Positions 1 through 5,811 of a DNA stretch of 7,083 bases are shown in pieces. The notes below the pieces were generated by a model. That model saw only the letters and a list, made by a program, of their open reading frames with translations, did no database searches and was not told the origin of the DNA. The stretch spans positions 1 through 7,083 of the forward strand of contig DUVT01000036.1 in the NCBI GenBank assembly GCA_012840905.1. Direction: 5' to 3'. This DNA comes from Acholeplasmataceae bacterium. Lineage in GTDB: Bacteria > Bacillota_I > Bacilli_A > ML615J-28 > CAG-698. Numbering within the stretch: the first letter of the stretch is position 1; each line of letters opens with the position of its first letter. Both the position numbers and the translations under genes were made by a program.

Positions 1-431
1 AAGTAGATTATGATACGATGTATCAAGAATTTACTAAGTCAACGGAACATCGTGTCATTGTTTTTGCGTTTGATCCAGATTTATACGAATGCCCTTATTG
101 TGTGTTGCTTTTACCAATTATGAATGAAGTTGCACTTGAAGAAGGCTTAAAAGAAATTCTCTATTTCGATGTATATGAAATGAGAAAAGATAGAACAAAT
201 GAATATGTTGATTTAGTTGAGTTCATTACAAGTCAAACCGATTTAGAGATAAGAAATGATCTACATGAAATAGTTGTTCCTGATATTTATTTAGTGAAGG
301 ACGGAAAAATTATTAGTCATCATATTGCAACTTTTAAAGATGAAGAAGGTAGATTTATTTTAAACTTAACTGAAGCTGAAAAAGAAGAAATAAAAAGTAT
401 ATATCGAGATATGTTTAAAAAAGTAAATTAA
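1..431 (+). CDS. Thioredoxin-fold protein with CPYC motif, 5' end cut off by the window
   Basis: The visible part is at least 137 residues counted from the ATG at 18, and the frame stays open upstream of it to the window edge (codons from position 3 read V-D-Y-D-T). No Shine-Dalgarno precedes the ATG at 18, so the true start is probably outside the window. A hydrophobic strand (HRVIVFAF) leads into a CPYC motif at residues 25-28 (counted from that ATG), the place of a thioredoxin/glutaredoxin active site. Further on, VVPDIYLVKDGKII (residues 86-99) looks like the cis-proline strand, with Pro88, and the beta hairpin of the fold. The long acidic helical stretch between them is longer than in plain thioredoxin. 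Family knowledge suggests a thiol-disulfide role. The substrate is unknown, and a signal peptide or lipobox could lie in the missing N-terminus. The gene ends in TAA just before a terminator. The fold is fairly sure, the specific function is not. Confidence 0.7.
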   Translation, partial: VDYDTMYQEFTKSTEHRVIVFAFDPDLYECPYCVLLLPIMNEVALEEGLKEILYFDVYEMRKDRTNEYVDLVEFITSQTDLEIRNDLHEIVVPDIYLVKDGKIISHHIATFKDEEGRFILNLTEAEKEEIKSIYRDMFKKVN

Positions 432-466
432 AAGTCTTAAAACAAAAAAGTTTTAAGGCTTTTTTG
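432..466 (+). terminator. Rho-independent terminator after the thioredoxin-like gene
   Basis: The left arm AAGTCTTAAAAC (432-443), a six-A loop (444-449) and the right arm GTTTTAAGGCTT (450-461) form a stem with one G-U pair, followed by a T-run to 465. It starts directly after the stop codon and separates this gene from the amidase gene. Confidence 0.85.
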
Positions 467-493
467 TTGGTCTAAAAAATTAGTAAATTTAAT
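464..493 (+). promoter_or_regulatory. Possible weak promoter for the amidase gene
   Basis: TTGTTG (464-469) and TTTAAT (488-493) are separated by 18 bases and lie before the amidase start. The -10 matches consensus at 5 of 6 positions and the -35 at only 3 of 6. In sequence this AT-rich, chance matches are common. A promoter is expected here because a terminator lies just upstream, but its exact place is a guess. Confidence 0.25.
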
Positions 494-505
494 AAAAATT
501 ATATT

Positions 506-512
506 GGTGAAG
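506..512 (+). promoter_or_regulatory. Ribosome binding site that fixes the TTG start of the amidase
   Basis: GGTGAAG matches the 3' part of the AGGAGGTGA Shine-Dalgarno consensus. It lies a few bases before TTG at 517, and no ATG in frame is better placed. The TTG start also gives a complete charged-then-hydrophobic N-terminal anchor. Confidence 0.65.
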
Positions 513-516
513 AAAA

Positions 517-1197
517 TTGGAAAAAAGACTAACAAAGATTATCAATGTTTTATTTTTAATTGTTTTATTTGTTCTCTCCTATACATTAGTTACAGCAAAA
601 ATAAATTATAAGGGCGAAAATATTATTTATATAGATCCAGGTCACGGTGGACCTGATGGGGGAGCTGTTGGAATAGACGGCCTTTATGAAAAAGATATAG
701 TTTTAGATATAGCAAAAAAATTAAAGTTTTATTTAAATAACGCAGGTTATAATGTACTTTTAACTAGAGATGGAGATTATGATCTGGCTGATGATAATAG
801 CAAAAATAAAAAGCGTGAAGATATCCATAATCGGGTTAGGCTAATTAATGAAGCAAATTGTATGCTTTATGTATCTATTCATGCAAATAAATATTCAAGT
901 CCTAAGATTTACGGCTCACAAACTTTTTATCGGCCAAATGATGAAAAAGCGAAACTATTAAGTGAAGAAATAATGAGTGCTTTAAAAGAAATATTAAGAA
1001 ACACAAAACGAGAAGCAAAAGCGATAACTGGTAAATACTTAATTGAACAAGCATCACCACCAGGTAGTTTAGTAGAAGTAGGGTTCTTATCTAATCCAGA
1101 GGAAGCAAAATTATTAACTGATCCATATTATCAAGAAAAAGTTGCATATGCGATATATGTAGGAATCTTAAGCTATATAGAAAAAATAAATAAATAG
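517..1197 (+). CDS. cwlD: N-acetylmuramoyl-L-alanine amidase, CwlD-like (Amidase_3), membrane anchored
   Basis: This 226-residue protein is a zinc amidase that cuts the bond between N-acetylmuramic acid and the stem peptide L-Ala of peptidoglycan. A short basic N-terminus and one hydrophobic segment (about residues 8-27) would tether it outside the membrane. The Amidase_3 domain fills residues 35-222. His43 in DPGHGG, Glu58 in LYEKD and His122 in SIHAN are the expected zinc ligands, and Glu187 in LVEVGF is the expected catalytic glutamate. The stretch IDPGHGGPDGGAVG, the DLAD segment, SQTFY and GFLSNPEEAKLL resemble Bacillus CwlD specifically, and the length is close to that family (about 237). 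In B. subtilis CwlD helps make muramic-delta-lactam in the spore cortex. No spore gene is visible here, so a general wall role is also possible. The start codon is TTG. Confidence 0.88.
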   Translation: MEKRLTKIINVLFLIVLFVLSYTLVTAKINYKGENIIYIDPGHGGPDGGAVGIDGLYEKDIVLDIAKKLKFYLNNAGYNVLLTRDGDYDLADDNSKNKKREDIHNRVRLINEANCMLYVSIHANKYSSPKIYGSQTFYRPNDEKAKLLSEEIMSALKEILRNTKREAKAITGKYLIEQASPPGSLVEVGFLSNPEEAKLLTDPYYQEKVAYAIYVGILSYIEKINK

Positions 1198-1225
1198 TGT
1201 AAAAACTTAATAATTATGATATAAT
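1197..1225 (+). promoter_or_regulatory. Extended -10 promoter for the tsaE-tsaB-rimI-tsaD operon
   Basis: TGATATAAT (1217-1225) is a perfect TGnTATAAT extended -10. The -35 at 17-base spacing is GTGTAA (1197-1202), a poor match that touches the end of cwlD, as is usual when an extended -10 carries the promoter. Transcription would begin near 1232, giving a very short leader before the GTG at 1249. No terminator separates cwlD from tsaE, so readthrough may add to expression. Confidence 0.7.
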
Positions 1226-1236
1226 AATTTAAAATT

Positions 1237-1243
1237 AGGTGAT
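1237..1243 (+). promoter_or_regulatory. Ribosome binding site that fixes the GTG start of tsaE
   Basis: AGGTGAT lies five bases before GTG at 1249 and matches the 3' part of the Shine-Dalgarno consensus. The resulting N-terminus (MTKEYVIKSEQEM) matches the usual beginning of TsaE proteins. Confidence 0.7.
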
Positions 1244-1248
1244 AAAAA

Positions 1249-1704
1249 GTGACAAAAGAATATGTAATAAAATCCGAACAAGAAATGATTGAATTAGGAA
1301 AAATAATCGGAAGCAAAGTTGATAAAAATTATTGTATTACTTTAAGTGGAGATTTAGGTGCAGGTAAAACTACCCTAACTAAAGGAATTGGAAAAGCCCT
1401 TGAAGTAAAAAGTGTTATTAACTCCCCAACTTATACAATCTTAAAAATTCACGAAGGAAGATTACCTCTATATCATATGGATGTCTATCGTATTGATAGT
1501 TCATCTGGTGATGATAGTTTGGAGGAATTTTTTGAGTTGGATGGGGTTAGTGTAATCGAATGGGCTGAAAATATAGCCTATATTTTGCCAAATGAATACT
1601 TAAAGATAAAAATTGAGATTTTAAATGATAGTAGTAGAAAAGTTACCCTTAAAGGTATTGGGGACAAGTATAATAAGTTGATTGAGGAATTAGATAATGA
1701 GTAA
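1249..1704 (+). CDS. tsaE: tRNA t6A biosynthesis ATPase TsaE (YdiB/YjeE family)
   Basis: TsaE is the small P-loop ATPase that binds the TsaB-TsaD complex and is needed for repeated cycles of threonylcarbamoyl transfer to A37 of ANN-decoding tRNAs in the cytoplasm. The 151-residue length is normal for the family. The Walker A loop is GDLGAGKTT at residues 34-42. The family motif SPTYTI is at 59-64, the HMDVYRI segment with Asp78 at 76-82, and the IEWAEN motif with Trp105 at 103-108. It starts with GTG behind a good Shine-Dalgarno and its own promoter. Its last eight bases overlap the start of tsaB, which implies coupled translation. The order tsaE-tsaB-rimI-tsaD matches B. subtilis ydiB-ydiC-ydiD-ydiE. 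I see no missing motif. Confidence 0.96.
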   Translation: MTKEYVIKSEQEMIELGKIIGSKVDKNYCITLSGDLGAGKTTLTKGIGKALEVKSVINSPTYTILKIHEGRLPLYHMDVYRIDSSSGDDSLEEFFELDGVSVIEWAENIAYILPNEYLKIKIEILNDSSRKVTLKGIGDKYNKLIEELDNE

Positions 1705-2278
1705 GAGAACATTAGTTTTAGATACAGCGAGTAAGTATTTATATTTTTCTTTTTTAGAAGATGAAAAAATAATATATGAACAGTTTCTTGAAGGAAAAAA
1801 CAATCATTCTGAAAATTTATTAAAAGAGTTAGAAATCGGTTTAAATAAACTAAATTTAACTTTTAAAGATTTTAGTGAAGTAATTGTAGGAATAGGGCCG
1901 GGGAGTTATACTGGTTTAAGAGTTAGTGTAACTGTAGCAAAAATGCTTGCTTGGACGTTAAATAAAAAACTGTATGCAATTAGTAGTTTATCATTACTTG
2001 CAAGTGGCTATTTTAATACAAATGGTTTATATGCAGTTACAATTAAGGCAAAGAAGAACCATGTCTATGGAAAACTTATTAAAGTAGAAGCTGGTAATGT
2101 AAGTGAAATCATATCTGATGGATTTTTTGAAGAGAGTGAATTTTTAGAAAAAATTAAAGATTATGATTACAAGATAATAAATGAAGAAAATTATAAAATT
2201 GATCCAACTAATTTAGATGCTACATTAGTTACAGATGTCCACAACCTCTCCCCTAATTATATTCAAAAAGGCGTATGA
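1697..2278 (+). CDS. tsaB: tRNA t6A biosynthesis protein TsaB (YdiC/YeaZ family), short form
   Basis: TsaB is the catalytically inactive paralogue of TsaD. It dimerises with TsaD and bridges it to TsaE. The ASKHA-fold N-terminus begins TLVLDTAS (residues 5-12), and the hallmark GIGPGSYTGLR lies at residues 65-75, followed by the helix that packs against TsaD. At 193 residues it is shorter than the B. subtilis and E. coli proteins (about 230). The shortening is in the second half, while the closing LSPNYIQKGV still resembles the usual family ending, so internal trimming is more likely than truncation. A GAGGA Shine-Dalgarno sits at 1684-1688 inside tsaE. The ATG overlaps the tsaE end by 8 bases, and the TGA stop shares ATGA with the rimI start. 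Confidence 0.94.
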   Translation: MSKRTLVLDTASKYLYFSFLEDEKIIYEQFLEGKNNHSENLLKELEIGLNKLNLTFKDFSEVIVGIGPGSYTGLRVSVTVAKMLAWTLNKKLYAISSLSLLASGYFNTNGLYAVTIKAKKNHVYGKLIKVEAGNVSEIISDGFFEESEFLEKIKDYDYKIINEENYKIDPTNLDATLVTDVHNLSPNYIQKGV

Positions 2279-2721
2279 GATATTTAATAAGACCCCTTAA
2301 AGAACAAGATATCCCAGCTATTATTGAAGGTGAAACAAAAGCATTCGGTAGAAGTTTGGGATTTGATTTAATTTATTCAGACCTGCATTTAAACCCATAT
2401 GCTCATTATTTAGTATTAGAGATTAATAAAAAGGTTAATGGATATATTGGTTTATGGATTACTCCAGATGGTGCAGACGTTATTAACTTTTATGTGGACA
2501 AGGAATACCAAGGTAGGGGCTTTGGTAAAAAGTTATTAAAGTTTGCCATTGATTTATGTACAATGAGTAAAGTAAAACAAATTAGTTTAGAAGTTAGAGA
2601 AAACAATGAAGTTGCAATTGCTCTATATGAGAAAATGGGATTTAAATTTTCCCATAAACGTGAAAGGTATTATTCTGATAATACTGATGCGCTTGTAATG
2701 ATTAAAGAATTAGACGTTTAA
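2275..2721 (+). CDS. rimI: Ribosomal-protein-alanine N-acetyltransferase RimI (GNAT family)
   Basis: This GNAT acetyltransferase of 148 residues transfers acetyl from acetyl-CoA to a protein N-terminus, ribosomal protein S18 in E. coli. The acetyl-CoA pyrophosphate loop is QGRGFGKKLL (residues 79-88), preceded by the strand VINFYVDKEY. The LEVREN segment carries Glu106, placed like the catalytic Glu of E. coli RimI. ALYEKMGF follows, and the RimI-type end with RYY, DNTDAL and VM lies at 131-142, which separates it from generic GNATs. Its ATG overlaps the tsaB stop (ATGA), with only a weak AAAGG close in front, so translation is probably coupled to tsaB. Genes for RimI and TsaB/TsaD are adjacent in many Firmicutes. 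The actual substrate here is not shown by the sequence. Confidence 0.9.
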   Translation: MRYLIRPLKEQDIPAIIEGETKAFGRSLGFDLIYSDLHLNPYAHYLVLEINKKVNGYIGLWITPDGADVINFYVDKEYQGRGFGKKLLKFAIDLCTMSKVKQISLEVRENNEVAIALYEKMGFKFSHKRERYYSDNTDALVMIKELDV

Positions 2722-2723
2722 TA

Positions 2724-3683
2724 ATGTTAGTATTAGGTGTTGAAACAAGTTGTGATGAAACAAGTGTTGCTATAGTTCGAGATGGTAGAGAAGTACTTGC
2801 AAATATAGTATATTCACAAATTGGTATTCATAAAAAATTTGGCGGGGTTGTTCCTGAAGTTGCAAGTAGAGAACATGTAGCTAAAATTACACTTGTTTTT
2901 GAAGAAGCATTTAAAAAAGCAAATGTAAAAGTTGAGGATATTGACTTAGTTGCAGTTACCCATCATCCAGGATTAATTGGTTCGTTAATTGTTGGGATTA
3001 ATGCAGCAAAAACTTTTGCTTTAACACATGGAATTAAATATTTAGAAGTTGATCATATCAAAGGTCATATTTATGCTAACTACATCCAAGAAGATTTAGT
3101 CTTTCCACTAATTGCATTAGTAGTAAGCGGTGGACATACAGAATTAGTTTTGATGCGTGATCATTACCGATTTGAACTACTTGGTGAAACGCTAGATGAT
3201 GCAGTTGGTGAAGCATATGATAAAGTAGGTAGAGTTATGGGACTGGCATATCCTGCTGGACCAATAGTTGATAAATTAGCGCACACAGGAAAAGTTAGTT
3301 ATAAGTTACCTTATGTTTACTTAGATAAGGAAGATTATAACTTTTCATTCTCTGGTTTAAAGAGTGCAGTATTAAATATTATTAATACTGCGAATATGAA
3401 AGGTGAAGAGATTAATGTAGCTGACCTTTGTGCATCATTTCAAGAAAGTGCAGTTAGAGTATTAGTTGATAAGACTATCCTAGCAGCAAAAAATTACAAA
3501 GCAAAACAAATAATTGTTGCTGGTGGTGTAGCTGCAAATAAAGGCTTAAGAAATCTAATGAAATCTGAAGTAGAAAAGCTAGAAAATGTAAGATTAAGTT
3601 TTCCTGATTTTCAATATTGTACTGATAATGCAGCAATGATTGCTGTTGCTGGATACTTTAAAAATAAAACCCAAAGCAATTAG
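2724..3683 (+). CDS. tsaD: tRNA N6-adenosine threonylcarbamoyltransferase TsaD (Gcp/YdiE)
   Basis: TsaD is the catalytic subunit that moves threonylcarbamoyl from threonylcarbamoyl-AMP onto A37 of ANN-reading tRNAs. The 319-residue length is close to the usual (about 335-345). Motifs in order are VLGVETSCDETSVAIV (residues 3-18), GGVVPEVASREH (40-51), HIKGH with metal-binding His111 and His115, SGGHTE (135-140), DDAVGEAYDKVGR (158-170), the FSFSGLKSA segment (207-215), GGVAAN (267-272) and CTDNAAMI (299-306), where Asp301 is the expected third metal ligand. It begins two bases after the rimI stop with no visible Shine-Dalgarno, so translation is probably by reinitiation from rimI. No clear terminator follows, and the lipoprotein promoter begins ten bases after its stop. 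The enzyme making the AMP intermediate (TsaC/YwlC) is not in the window. Confidence 0.97.
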   Translation: MLVLGVETSCDETSVAIVRDGREVLANIVYSQIGIHKKFGGVVPEVASREHVAKITLVFEEAFKKANVKVEDIDLVAVTHHPGLIGSLIVGINAAKTFALTHGIKYLEVDHIKGHIYANYIQEDLVFPLIALVVSGGHTELVLMRDHYRFELLGETLDDAVGEAYDKVGRVMGLAYPAGPIVDKLAHTGKVSYKLPYVYLDKEDYNFSFSGLKSAVLNIINTANMKGEEINVADLCASFQESAVRVLVDKTILAAKNYKAKQIIVAGGVAANKGLRNLMKSEVEKLENVRLSFPDFQYCTDNAAMIAVAGYFKNKTQSN

Positions 3684-3692
3684 AAAACGTTC

Positions 3693-3721
3693 TTGATTTT
3701 ATTGCTGTTTTAGTGTATAAT
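3693..3721 (+). promoter_or_regulatory. Strong sigma-A-type promoter for the lipoprotein gene
   Basis: TTGATT (3693-3698) and a perfect TATAAT (3716-3721) are separated by the ideal 17 bases. Transcription would start near 3728, giving a 5' UTR of about 45 bases that contains a perfect hairpin and a strong Shine-Dalgarno. This is the best vegetative promoter match in the window. Confidence 0.85.
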
Positions 3722-3738
3722 AATTTTATGTGAAATAG

Positions 3739-3753
3739 AGTATCAACGATACT
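3739..3753 (+). promoter_or_regulatory. Small perfect hairpin or operator-like palindrome in the lipoprotein 5' UTR
   Basis: AGTATC (3739-3744), loop AAC, GATACT (3748-3753) is a perfect 6-bp inverted repeat. It lies between the predicted transcription start (about 3728) and the Shine-Dalgarno (3763-3767). No T-run follows, so it is not a terminator. It could stabilise the mRNA 5' end, or as DNA act as a repressor site. A chance palindrome is also possible. Confidence 0.45.
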
Positions 3754-3762
3754 AATTAACTC

Positions 3763-3767
3763 GGAGG
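3763..3767 (+). promoter_or_regulatory. Strong Shine-Dalgarno of the lipoprotein gene
   Basis: GGAGG lies four bases before the ATG at 3772. It confirms that start, which gives a complete lipoprotein signal peptide. Confidence 0.85.
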
Positions 3768-3771
3768 AAAT

Positions 3772-5628
3772 ATGATTAAGAGAAAGATATTTGTTTTTTT
3801 GCTCTTGGCGATAATAATAGTATTAACTGGTTGTGGTGGTGATTCAACACCACAAAAACTTTGGAATCACTATATCAAAGCGATGAATTCCAAGAGCTTA
3901 GAAAACGTAGCAGAAATTTACTTTGCAAAAGGTACGCCTGGATACGAAAACTTTATTAATAATCGTGACCCAGAAGAATATTTCAATTTTGATAACTTAA
4001 AAACTACAGCATTTAAACCTGAAGTTGAAAATGATAAATATTATTCAGCTGAAGTAACTTTAGATGTTGATGGTGGAGCATATGAAAATATCTTCATGGT
4101 TTACTTTTACCGTAACCCAGGAGAACCTTGGAAATTTATAAGTGAAGTTCAACCTAACGCATTTGAATATTCAGAATTAGGTAATAAGCCTAATAATGAT
4201 TATTATAATAATATCGTAAAAAATAATGGTGAATATTTTTATAAATATGTATATGCTACAAAGCCTGGAGAAGTTGGGCCAAATGACTATGTAAAATATG
4301 TTTATCCAGTTAGAAAAGAAAGAGTAGTAGAAATCCCTGATACTATTGAGGGAGTACCAGTTACAGAAATTGGAGACTTTGCATTCTTTGATTTCTTTAG
4401 AATCTTTACTGTAACATTCCCTAATAGTAAACTAGAACAAGTTATTTTACCTAGTCAACTTAAAGTAATTGATAATTATGCGTTTTATCAAACAAAACGT
4501 TTAAAAGAAATTGAATTACCAAGTACATTAGAAAGAGTTGGTGAATATGCATTTGCATCTTCAGGTTTAGAAAAATTAGTAATCAATGTTGATGATGAAG
4601 CAGCATATGCAAGCCTTGAACAAAAAACAGGTGTAGATAAACTAACATTAATTGTAGATAAAGAAGTATATATGAATGATGTTGTTATCGTTCGTGCAAT
4701 TGGTTATCCATCAAACTTAATTGAATGGTCAACAAGTGATGAAGAAGTAGCAACAATCAACTTAGTGGGTACTAATGCTAGATTACAAATGCATAGTCCA
4801 GGAACTGTTGAAATTAGTGCAAAATTAATTACTGATAACCCAGAAGATAACTATGTTGCAAAAGCAACTGTAGAAGTTAAAGCACAAGCTGATAAAACTA
4901 TTCAATCAAGTAATCCTGGTGGATCATTCCAAAACTTTAGATTTAATATTAGAAGATTATTCTACACAGGTGAAGAATTTAGTGCATCAATGCCACTTCA
5001 AGCAATTTGGAGTACAAGTGATCCAAACGTTGCAAGAGTTGAAGGAAATAAAGTTGTAATGGTTGGTGCAGGAACAGTTACAATTACTGCAACAGTTGAA
5101 GCTAACCAATCAGTTAAGACTTCTGCAACAATCACTGTTGTTGATGTAAATGATCGTAACGCAGAAACAACATTCACTTATGATGACTTTACATTTACTG
5201 GTGCTAGAGATATGTTCGTTGGTGACATTATTAAAGTCACTGCACCAGGATTTAGTGAAAGTCAAATTGAATGGTCTGTAGATAATGAAGAAGTTGCGAC
5301 AATCGGTCGTTATAGTGGTGTAATTACTGCTGTTGGAACTGGAAGTGTTACAATTCGTGGTGTTAGAACAGATAACCCAGCGATTGAAAGTGTAGTTACA
5401 ATTCGTATTTCTGATCCAGTTAAAGGACCTGAGTTTGCAGTTAACTCACTTGATAGATTGCATAATTTGAAAGAACTATATATTAATGCTATCAATCCTA
5501 ATTCAGTTGTATTCCAAAGTGAATTAAGATTTAATAACGATATTAAGATATATGTTCCAGCACAAAATATTGATTCATACAAAACTAAATATTCTAATTA
5601 TGCAAACAACATTTATCCAATGCCATAA
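3772..5628 (+). CDS. Surface lipoprotein with BspA-type leucine-rich repeats and three Ig-like (Big_2) domains
   Basis: This 618-residue protein opens with a lipoprotein signal peptide: basic MIKRK, a hydrophobic core, and lipobox LTGC with Cys21, the only cysteine. Residues 27-128 look like an NTF2-like cone fold ending in PWKFISEV. Residues 150-271 carry BspA/TpLRR (LRR_5) repeats: IPDTIEGVPVTEIGDFAF, then LPSQLKVIDNYAF, then LPSTLERVGEYAF. Three Ig-like modules follow (about 290-371, 376-458, 466-548), each with a W-S-x-x-(D/N)-x-x-V-A motif (Trp319, Trp413, Trp501) and a later G-T-V or G-S-V-T strand. The last 60 residues (LKELYINAINPN, then KIYVPAQNIDSYK) resemble the C-terminal cap of BspA-like proteins. 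It is probably a surface adhesion or ligand-binding protein, but the ligand is unknown. No enzyme motif is visible. It forms its own transcription unit, and its base composition is less AT-rich than the following gene, which fits high expression. Confidence 0.85.
   Translation: MIKRKIFVFLLLAIIIVLTGCGGDSTPQKLWNHYIKAMNSKSLENVAEIYFAKGTPGYENFINNRDPEEYFNFDNLKTTAFKPEVENDKYYSAEVTLDVDGGAYENIFMVYFYRNPGEPWKFISEVQPNAFEYSELGNKPNNDYYNNIVKNNGEYFYKYVYATKPGEVGPNDYVKYVYPVRKERVVEIPDTIEGVPVTEIGDFAFFDFFRIFTVTFPNSKLEQVILPSQLKVIDNYAFYQTKRLKEIELPSTLERVGEYAFASSGLEKLVINVDDEAAYASLEQKTGVDKLTLIVDKEVYMNDVVIVRAIGYPSNLIEWSTSDEEVATINLVGTNARLQMHSPGTVEISAKLITDNPEDNYVAKATVEVKAQADKTIQSSNPGGSFQNFRFNIRRLFYTGEEFSASMPLQAIWSTSDPNVARVEGNKVVMVGAGTVTITATVEANQSVKTSATITVVDVNDRNAETTFTYDDFTFTGARDMFVGDIIKVTAPGFSESQIEWSVDNEEVATIGRYSGVITAVGTGSVTIRGVRTDNPAIESVVTIRISDPVKGPEFAVNSLDRLHNLKELYINAINPNSVVFQSELRFNNDIKIYVPAQNIDSYKTKYSNYANNIYPMP
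4639..5415 (+). repeat. Three diverged tandem Ig-like (Big_2) modules inside the lipoprotein gene
   Basis: The protein-level repeats are EWSTSDEEVATI (codons at 4723-4758), IWSTSDPNVARV (from 5005) and EWSVDNEEVATI (from 5269), spaced about 90 residues apart. Each is followed by a Gly-containing G-T/S-V strand pair. The units differ clearly in DNA sequence, so they are old duplications or separately acquired modules rather than a recent tandem copy. Confidence 0.7.
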
Positions 5629-5641
5629 ACTTAGGATATTC

Positions 5642-5685
5642 ACGAGGCATTTCAATTTATTTGAAATGTCTCGTATTTTTATTTT
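5642..5685 (+). terminator. Strong Rho-independent terminator after the lipoprotein gene
   Basis: ACGAGGCATTTCAA (5642-5655) pairs with TTGAAATGTCTCGT (5661-5674) around a five-base loop. This is a 14-bp stem with one G-U pair, followed by a T-rich tail to 5685. It lies 13 bases after the stop codon and should end the lipoprotein mRNA. Confidence 0.92.
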
Positions 5686-5716
5686 GAATTAATGTTTTAA
5701 AATATGTAAATATATT

Positions 5717-5765
5717 AATGAATAAAAAGTGCTCATCAAAATATGAGCATTTTTCTTTATTCATT
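5717..5765. terminator. Second, long inverted repeat, probably a bidirectional terminator
   Basis: The core AAAAGTGCTCAT (5725-5736) pairs with ATGAGCATTTTT (5743-5754) around a six-base loop, with T-runs on both strands. The symmetry also extends outward: AATGAATAAA (5717-5726) is the exact reverse complement of TTTATTCATT (5756-5765). An alternative 20-bp stem with a three-base bulge is therefore possible. No gene lies between it and the first terminator, so it acts as a backup or as insulation for the next promoter. A remnant of a small mobile repeat cannot be excluded. Confidence 0.7.
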
Positions 5766-5811
5766 CTTATTTTTCAAAGTTCTATCTTATTCAATCAATA
5801 TATCTAAAATA

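Noticed and set aside
2276..2287. TGA at the end of tsaB read as Trp with a stop at the next TAA (2285-2287)
   Set aside because: Readthrough would add only three residues, so this site alone cannot decide. All Trp codons elsewhere are TGG and the ATGA overlap with rimI is a classic arrangement, so TGA is taken as the stop.
5310..5582. A 90-residue open frame on the minus strand
   Set aside because: It lies wholly inside the lipoprotein gene, antisense to well-formed Ig-like and cap domains. It has no recognisable domain, and I saw no convincing ribosome site for it.
5686..5811. Small gene or small RNA between the two terminators and the next promoter
   Set aside because: Only about 30 bases separate the two hairpins. 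The rest is AT-rich without a ribosome site followed by a credible reading frame. I see nothing there beyond the inverted repeat.
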